From NCBI GenBank assembly GCA_022225965.2, contig JAKJXP020000176.1, positions 32,914 to 46,815 on the forward strand: DNA of 13,902 bases, given 5' to 3'. A model generated the notes under the pieces. That model was not told where the DNA came from. It saw only the letters and a list, made by a program, of their open reading frames with translations, and ran no database searches. This document shows, in pieces, positions 8,528 through 13,902 of this stretch. The stretch comes from Diatrype stigma (Eukaryota; Ascomycota; Sordariomycetes; Xylariales; Diatrypaceae). Position numbers and translations under genes: made by a program. How positions within the stretch are numbered: the first letter of the stretch is position 1; each line of letters starts with the position of its first letter.

Positions 8528-10972
8528 CTACCGCTCGGAAGCATCTCCACAAGCGGCGGAATCACCAACATCATTTCGGACGGGATCTTCCCCGGCACTT
8601 CCCTCCCGGTCCCGGTCCGGAGCCGGCGTCTCCGCCTCTTCGGCCGGGGCCGCCTTCCAGCCCGTCCCGGCCTGCACGACGAGAACAACGACCGACAGCG
8701 CCACGGCCGACAAGAATACCACGCTGACTGCGTGCGCGTACCCCGCGACGGCGACCTCGCGCTCCCGGCTGCTCAGTCCGCCATCGCCGCCACCGCCGTG
8801 CACGAGCGCCGGGCTACCGAGCAGCTTCCGGATGAGGGCGCGCCGACGCTCGCCGTCGTCCTCGCCCGCGTCGCCGTCGACGGCGCGGAAGCCGGCCTCG
8901 AGGCTGGCGCGCAGCGTGCGCGCGAAGATGCCGCCGCCGATGGCACTGCCGAAGCTGCCGGCGAAGCCGCGGAAGGTCCCGACCAGGCTCGCGGCCATGT
9001 AGTGGGTGCGCGGCGGCGTCAGGTGCAGCACGTGCGCGAGCGTGTAGTTGAGGGCGGCGCCGGTGCAGAGGCCGTTGGCGAACAGGACGACGATGTACAG
9101 AACCGTCATGTGCGCGGGCCACGACGAGGACGCGGACGCGGATGCGGATGCAGAGGACGAAGAAGAAGGGACGACGACGTCGGGCGAGGAGACGACGCCG
9201 AGGACGAGCAGGCTGGCGGCGAACAGGGCGACGGAGGCGAGGGAGGCGAGCCAGAAGGACCCGGCGCGGCGGACGTGCAGCCAGCCGACGGCGAGGCCGC
9301 CGAGGCCGAAGCCGAGGTTGGTGGGGACGAGGACGGAGCCGGCGGCGGCGGGCGCGAGGCCCCACACGGCCAGGGCGAAGACGGGCGCGTAGAAGAGCAC
9401 GGTCCAGCGCGCCGCCATGAGCCCCAGCTGCGCCGCGCACGACAGCAGCGCGCCGCGGCTGCCGAGCACCGCCAGCGGCACCACCGGGTCCGCCGCCACG
9501 CGGTACTCGACCAGCACGAAGAGGAGGAGCGACGCGAGCGAGAGGACCAGGGGAAGCGCCGAGATGGACGAGGCGGCTGAGAGGCCGTAGAGGAAGAGTA
9601 CGATGGTGCTTGTCTTTCGTGGGGGTATAAGTTAGTTCATTTATAACTCTGCGTGCTCGCTCCGGTTGGGATTGGTAGGTGGGTGGGTAGGTACTTACCA
9701 ACAGGATAGCTCCCAGGTAATCGATTCGCTTCAGCTTCTCGACCAGGGTATACTTGTCATCGTCCTCGTTGGCCTGTCCCGATGTGAAGGACTTGGGTAT
9801 ACTGAGGAACACGCCGAGGCCGGCTATTATGCTCAGGGGTACTTGGACGTAGAAGAGCGCTCTCTAATCAGGTGGTGGTGGGTCAGCGTCAGCGAACCAA
9901 ATTAACTTCCAGTCGCCTCGTAGTCTTCAGTAGTATCCGTAGTGAAGAAGGGGGGAAATCGATCAGGTCGGATCTGCTCACCCAACCGGTAGAAGATATT
10001 AGAGCGCCAAAGACAACAGCACCCAAGCTGACGCCGGTGGTGAACCCCGCATTCACCATGCCGATGAAGAGACCTCGCCGTCTCTTAGTCGTCAGTTCCA
10101 GAATAAGGATGAAAGACAGCACCACTATCCATATACCGTTAGTGACCGTTGGAGCTAGTCTGTTGTGCAAACACTATGTGTGACTAAGCTGCGTCTGTTC
10201 CAGAGATGCCGCTGCAGGGGTATGGCCATGAGGCGGAGCGAAGTTTGGGGCGGCTGTGGTGAGTCGCCAACTACAAAACAAAGCATTTACTTACTAAAAG
10301 CGGCGGCCCCGGTGCCCGTGATGACACGCCCAAGGATGAAGGCAGAAAAGGAGTGCGCCTGCGACGTCACTAGACACCCAGTAGCGAAGATAAGAGATGA
10401 GGCGAGCATCATGGCCCGGGGAGAGAAGATGGAGGCCAGGCGACCAGCGAGGGGCGCGCAGCTCGAGACGGCAATCATGAATGACGAGGTGAACCAGGAG
10501 GCGTCTTCGTAAGCGTCCAGCTCCGCGGCTATGACGCTCTGCGCCATCGTCATCCCGCTCATGTTACAAGCTGCGGCGCATCGGCGTGAAGTTAGCATTC
10601 GGTTCTCCTTCCTTTTTTTGATTGTTTACCACCCCTCCCCCTCCCCCCTCCCAACCCCGGGGATCGGTGGGATCACCATGTCGCAGCAGTTTTTAGTGGT
10701 GATTGGTTACCTTGCAGGAAAAGCAGAAGGTAGACGCTGAACACGATGGCGAACGCGCGGCCCGGGCCGACCTTCTGGTTCGGCACGTCCGATTCGTCGC
10801 GATCGCGGTCCTCGACATCTCGGTAGATCTCGGAGCTCGCCGCGGTTGCGCCGTCGTCGCTCAAGGGGCGAGAAGAGCTTGCCCCAGACCGGATGAGAGG
10901 CGTCTCCTCCGTCGCGGAAGCCACATCGTCCAGGAACGACGGTTCCCGAGTGCCGGTGTCGTCTTGGCCCAT
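8528..10972 (-). CDS. MFS transporter, vacuolar basic amino acid (Vba/Fnx-like, DHA2) type
   Basis: Coding sequence is complement(join(8528..9613, 9699..9863, 9982..10154, 10295..10570, 10711..10972)), 653 aa. Introns are 85, 118, 140 and 140 bp with donors GTAAGT, GTGAGC, GTAAGT and GTAACC. Branch sites ACTAAC (9636-9631), CTGAC (near 9887) and GCTAAC (10596-10591) are visible. All joins keep frame. An acidic cytosolic N-terminus (about 70 aa) carries EETPLI at 22-27, an acidic dileucine signal. Membrane segments begin near residue 71. Family marks are NMSGMTMAQ in TM1, ASWFTSSFM in TM2, GRLASIFSPR (a motif A variant lacking the usual Asp), GRVITGTGAAA in TM4, and a GW-RALFYVQVPL turn before TM6. 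These resemble fungal vacuolar amino acid transporters, likely proton-coupled at the vacuolar membrane (recalled, not searched). Exon 5 is very GC-rich and encodes a Ser/Ala run at about 440-458 and an acidic/Gly-rich loop at about 535-578. A drug-efflux role cannot be excluded. Confidence 0.87.
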
Positions 10973-11100
10973 TAGGTACCTACGTCACAGCAGCTACCGA
11001 CGGTTTCCGGTCAACTCTAGCCTCTTATCTTGGCCGATGACGTAGTCGTTCAATTGTATGACAATCGGCGCGGCCGCCGTGTAAGCTCTGAGCACAGTAT
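10973..11100 (-). promoter_or_regulatory. Promoter region of the MFS gene with CRE-like and GATA motifs
   Basis: Upstream of the transporter ATG, TGACGTA occurs twice. One copy is at 10981-10987 on the minus strand, the other at 11038-11044 on the plus strand. This is the half-site type of ATF/CREB bZIP factors. AGATAA (minus strand, 11025-11030) fits the GATA-factor core used in fungal nitrogen regulation. For a nitrogen-compound transporter these are reasonable regulators, but all are short motifs and the nearest lies only 9 bp from the ATG. Confidence 0.3.
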
Positions 11101-11976
11101 TAACGAATCCTTAGGGACGCAGAGAGGTAGGGAAAATAGAAGAAAGAACGGGAATAACGACGCGGTGTTCAGATATCGTCTTTCTGAGAGTCGAAAGTTG
11201 TATTAGCTGGAGACTGCCAGGGCGGAAGTTCGGATATTCGGATCTGGAATTCGATTGGTAAGCTGTCGGCGCCCGGGCCCCCCTTAACTTAACCCCTGGT
11301 GGCTATCGGTATCGGGAATTCCTCCGTCTGGGTGGGACCGCCGCCCTAGTTACTTGGTACAGGTGCGCCCTTCGTTCCCTGGTCCGCCACTGAATGAGTT
11401 CAGGAATCGGTCATTTGGGGACACAGTCTCATTGTGTGCGTCACGAAGTATGTACTTGTTGATAAGCTTTTGAGATGAGGTCTCCTCGGCGTGCTATACG
11501 CTATGACAACTGCATAATAGCCGCATTTTTAGCAGCCAGCTATCCTGGTATAAAACCCCGGTCTAAATGTAGTTATGGCGCCGATACGTTCTTCCATGAG
11601 CCACGTATATCACGCTTCAGCTGCTTGTTGTTACTCGGGTTGAGGTTTCAACGTATGTGAGAACCCCGATTTATCATAAAGCTGTATAGCTCATTGCGCA
11701 ACAATCGAAACTTCTTTTGAGCAACTGATGCATCTACTAACTAAGTAACCAGGCTTGATTTTTTCAACGTATCGTTTATTTTAGTAGGTAACTGAAAATT
11801 CCTCCCGGTGTTTGTTTTCTTCCAAGTTTTAAAAGTCTAGTCAAAACTTTGTGATCGATAACATCCTCCATCATCTACAGCATTGCTAGCTAGGTAACAT
11901 CCACTATCAACTTTTATGAACTCACCCATAACCTATGGATAGGGGTAGGCCAACGTAGACTTTGTAGAGATCATCA
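11101..11976. other. Intergenic region between MFS gene and unknown gene
   Basis: No supported gene. It holds the rest of the transporter promoter and, at its right end, the 3' flank of the gene ending at 11977. A further TGATAAG is at 11460-11466. The sequence 11640-11900 is AT-rich. A 61-codon frame at 11475-11660 has no recognisable character. Confidence 0.5.
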
Positions 11977-13009
11977 TCATCTTGATTGTAACTTGGAGCG
12001 GATATGGCCGTCTAAATTCGTCAATAGATTTAGCACCCGGTCTAAAAGGGGTCGTCCAGCAGCCGAGGAAGTTGGGCTGATCAAACCCAGCGACCGCGAG
12101 CCCGAGGCAGGCCTGTAATAGGCGTCAAGCTCGTGTCGCAAGCGTTTGCACATCAACTCTGATATATCGTCCCCAGGTCTTCTGCCCATTTCTGAGTGAA
12201 ACAACGCAAGTAATATAGCGGCGATGAAGAGAATTACGTCCGGCCGGGTATCATCATGTCTTCGGAAATGCTTCGCAATGCGATACACCTTCGATAACCG
12301 ATCATATGTGATCGACGGGTGTTGGCGGGCATACACAGAGTACATTATCTCGTCAGAAACCTCGTGGCCCGTCTTAATCTCCATGAAGTCTGATATAAAG
12401 TCGCTCACCTTCACGCAGTGGTATCCCGCACCGGTGATAGGCCCATAGGCCAGATACTCTTGCGGGTATGAGATACGGCTAAGCCCGGAACGCTGTAGGT
12501 GCGGAGTATAATATACGGACACTGTACCAGTGAGCAGGGTCGTATCCAGAATTGCCATGTACCCGCTAACCGTAGCAAACCCCAGGGCGAGGTCGAACTC
12601 GGCCGTCCAGGAACTGAAACATGTCTTTATATGACGAGAGGCATTAAGATGGCCGCCGATAAGGATTTTCAGATCGGGCATATGGTACATATTTGGTGGT
12701 GCGTAATTGTTTCCGAGAAATGCGAGCGGCGTTACGCCATGTGCGCCGTTCAATCCCTGATAACCGCCTCCAGACTGGGCATTGAAGCCCCTAAACAGGA
12801 AGCGGGGGAGCGTTGCATGTGTGGTGGCTGATATAAGCTTGTCAGAAACTGGTGTGTTAGAATCGGTATCAATATTTCTTACATTCTAGATTATGCCATG
12901 CTTCAACCGATAGTCCTAGCTTAGACAGTGTTGGTGGTATCTGGTCCACTCCCTGGCGTACGCTATAGTCTCGGGTGACCATGAATATGAAGTTGATGCT
13001 TCTATCCAT
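11977..13009 (-). CDS. Uncharacterised fungal protein with LFRGF...FSSWT...QEYL domain (possibly ART-like)
   Basis: Coding sequence is complement(join(11977..12827, 12883..13009)), 325 aa. The main open frame (11977-12885) has no upstream ATG before a stop at 12886-12888. A separate 46-codon frame starts at 13009 with ATG in a good context (AACA ATG G). A 55-bp intron (12882-12828) with donor GTAAGA, CTAAC and CTGAC branch candidates and acceptor ATATCAG joins the two exactly in frame, giving ...WHNLE-STTHATL.... The conserved core (about 50-182) contains LFRGF (R55), SGGG (61-64), GVTPLAFL, GGHLN, FSSWT (113-117), LGFA, AILDTTLL, and EYLAYGPITG (E166). It resembles a widespread fungal domain of unknown function, perhaps DUF7587-type (from memory, unsure). 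The Arg/Ser/Glu layout is like ADP-ribosyltransferase folds, which is inference only. The C-terminal 140 residues are helical and charged. No signal peptide is evident. Function unknown. Confidence 0.75.
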
Positions 13010-13545
13010 TGTTATTTTCTCAGATAGTTCGTTTCACAGTTGTTGTAAAGTATTTCCCAAGGCAGCTTTGATACTCTTCTAGATCGCCTTACAGAACTCG
13101 GCTTGTTGATGATACGGATGAAAAACGCTGTCCGAGAAGTCCGAGGTTGGATTTGACGATAAGCTGAGTTGGTATATATTCGTGAACGAGAGCGTATGGA
13201 CGCTTATTATTGCTTTGAATGCTTGAATAGTAATATCTATGCTGTTATGATTATTTGACCTGCACCAAGTAATTGGTTGCCGGGGGTATATATACACACA
13301 CCACAGCTAAAGGTTAGACATCCTCGAACCTCACCGAAGACCCGAATTTTAGGAGATGGACACTGCAAGATAATCTAGAAGCTTAAGGCATTAGATTGAG
13401 CAGGGGAGAGGTTAATAGTAGGTTTGATCAAACCCCCGTCCCGGCTGGAAACATTGAGATTATGAAACTAGGGCTCGCGAGGTCTTAGAAGTGTCGAGAT
13501 TGTACAATGCATTGTTCCACGACACTCTAGAGAGTTTTCTAAACA
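13010..13545. other. Intergenic region upstream of the unknown gene
   Basis: No supported gene. A TATATATA string (13287-13294) next to a short CA run lies about 280 bp upstream of the minus-strand ATG at 13009 and could be a TATA element. A perfect 14-bp palindrome is at 13421-13434. Confidence 0.45.
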
Positions 13546-13752
13546 ATGCTACCTTCAAAGTTTCACTCCTTTCATAACATAGATAGACTATGGCCATATA
13601 TAGCTTATCTGGTAAGGGACGGCAACAATGAACTGCTAGGGTTCTATCGACCCGATCATGTATGTCTACAACGTGACTTGGTATGCAATAATCGTCATAT
13701 CCTGATGATAGAGGAAATGTTCTTTCTCGACCCGAAAACGACTCGGACTTGA
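13546..13752 (+). CDS. Small hypothetical ORF (68 aa), doubtful
   Basis: A 68-codon frame begins with ATG in a fair context (A at -3), with an in-frame TAA just upstream, and ends with TGA. The translated product is mixed polar and hydrophobic, with no signal peptide or recognised motif. It may be a chance frame, an exon of a gene truncated by the contig end, or a remnant. Its length is within what chance gives. Confidence 0.2.
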   Translation: MLPSKFHSFHNIDRLWPYIAYLVRDGNNELLGFYRPDHVCLQRDLVCNNRHILMIEEMFFLDPKTTRT

Positions 13753-13844
13753 ATATCTCCGTAGTATGTAATCATTGATCATGTGCACGATAGACGAGTT
13801 AACTTCAAATTAAAAACTTGGTATCTCGTATATTCCTCGTCTCG

Positions 13845-13851
13845 AAAAAAG

Positions 13852-13902
<51 letters not shown>
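13845..13902. other. Poly-A contig end
   Basis: Six A, one G, then 51 A to the end of the window. No telomere unit is present. Together with the poly-C at the other end, this suggests the contig ends in low-complexity read tails rather than in chromosome sequence. Just before it, 13823-13831 reads ATCTCGTAT. Confidence 0.7.

Noticed and set aside
8732..9580. 282-codon plus-strand open frame, and a minus-strand frame through 8814-9698
   Set aside because: Both are shadows of the very GC-rich transporter exon 5. Their products are Arg/Ala/Gly/Glu low-complexity, whereas the true frame gives membrane segments and joins in phase to four upstream exons.
11646..11772. Direct repeat TTTCAACGTAT at 11646-11656 and 11762-11772
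   Set aside because: Many 11-base matches are expected by chance in a window of this length, and the flanks do not align.
13421..13434. 14-bp perfect palindrome GGTTTGATCAAACC (and another at 1629-1642)
   Set aside because: About one 14-bp perfect palindrome is expected by chance in 13.9 kb, and neither lies at a position suggesting a clear role.

Overview
The window looks like one complete short contig from a filamentous ascomycete (Pezizomycotina, perhaps Sordariomycetes). The evidence is short introns (55-157 bp) with GT..AG ends and CTAAC/CTGAC-type branch sites, fungal protein families, and a C-ending codon bias in parts of two genes. It starts with 109 consecutive C and ends in an A tract. 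Both look like assembly or read artefacts; neither is a telomere.

Layout. 1-116: homopolymer end. 117-2590: about 2.5 kb without a convincing gene. It holds a diverged inverted repeat (arms about 877-1005 and 1330-1455) whose differences are largely G/A and C/T transitions, as expected of an old mobile-element relic mutated by RIP. 2591-8096 (+): a two-exon gene for a 1782-aa sacsin/HSP90-type (GHKL ATPase) protein, ending in an HExxH zincin-like motif whose possible third ligands straddle the intron. 8097-8527: a 431-bp gap between convergent genes, with a pentanucleotide microsatellite and a hairpin. 8528-10972 (-): a five-exon gene for a 653-aa MFS transporter of the vacuolar basic amino acid (Vba/Fnx) type, with an N-terminal acidic dileucine signal. 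10973-11976: promoter of the transporter plus the 3' flank of the next gene. 11977-13009 (-): a two-exon gene for a 325-aa protein of unknown function. Its first exon (42 codons) was found by reading upstream of an open frame that has no ATG. The conserved part shows an Arg / Ser-Ser-x-Thr / Glu layout reminiscent of ADP-ribosyltransferase folds. 13010-13844: no confident gene, one weak 68-aa ORF.

The three genes do not form an obvious pathway. The sacsin-like protein is probably a large cytosolic chaperone-like ATPase, the transporter probably exchanges amino acids at the vacuole, and the third is a lineage-restricted-looking protein. The most interesting points are the ATPase plus zincin-like architecture, the ART-like layout of the third gene, and the RIP-like inverted repeat.
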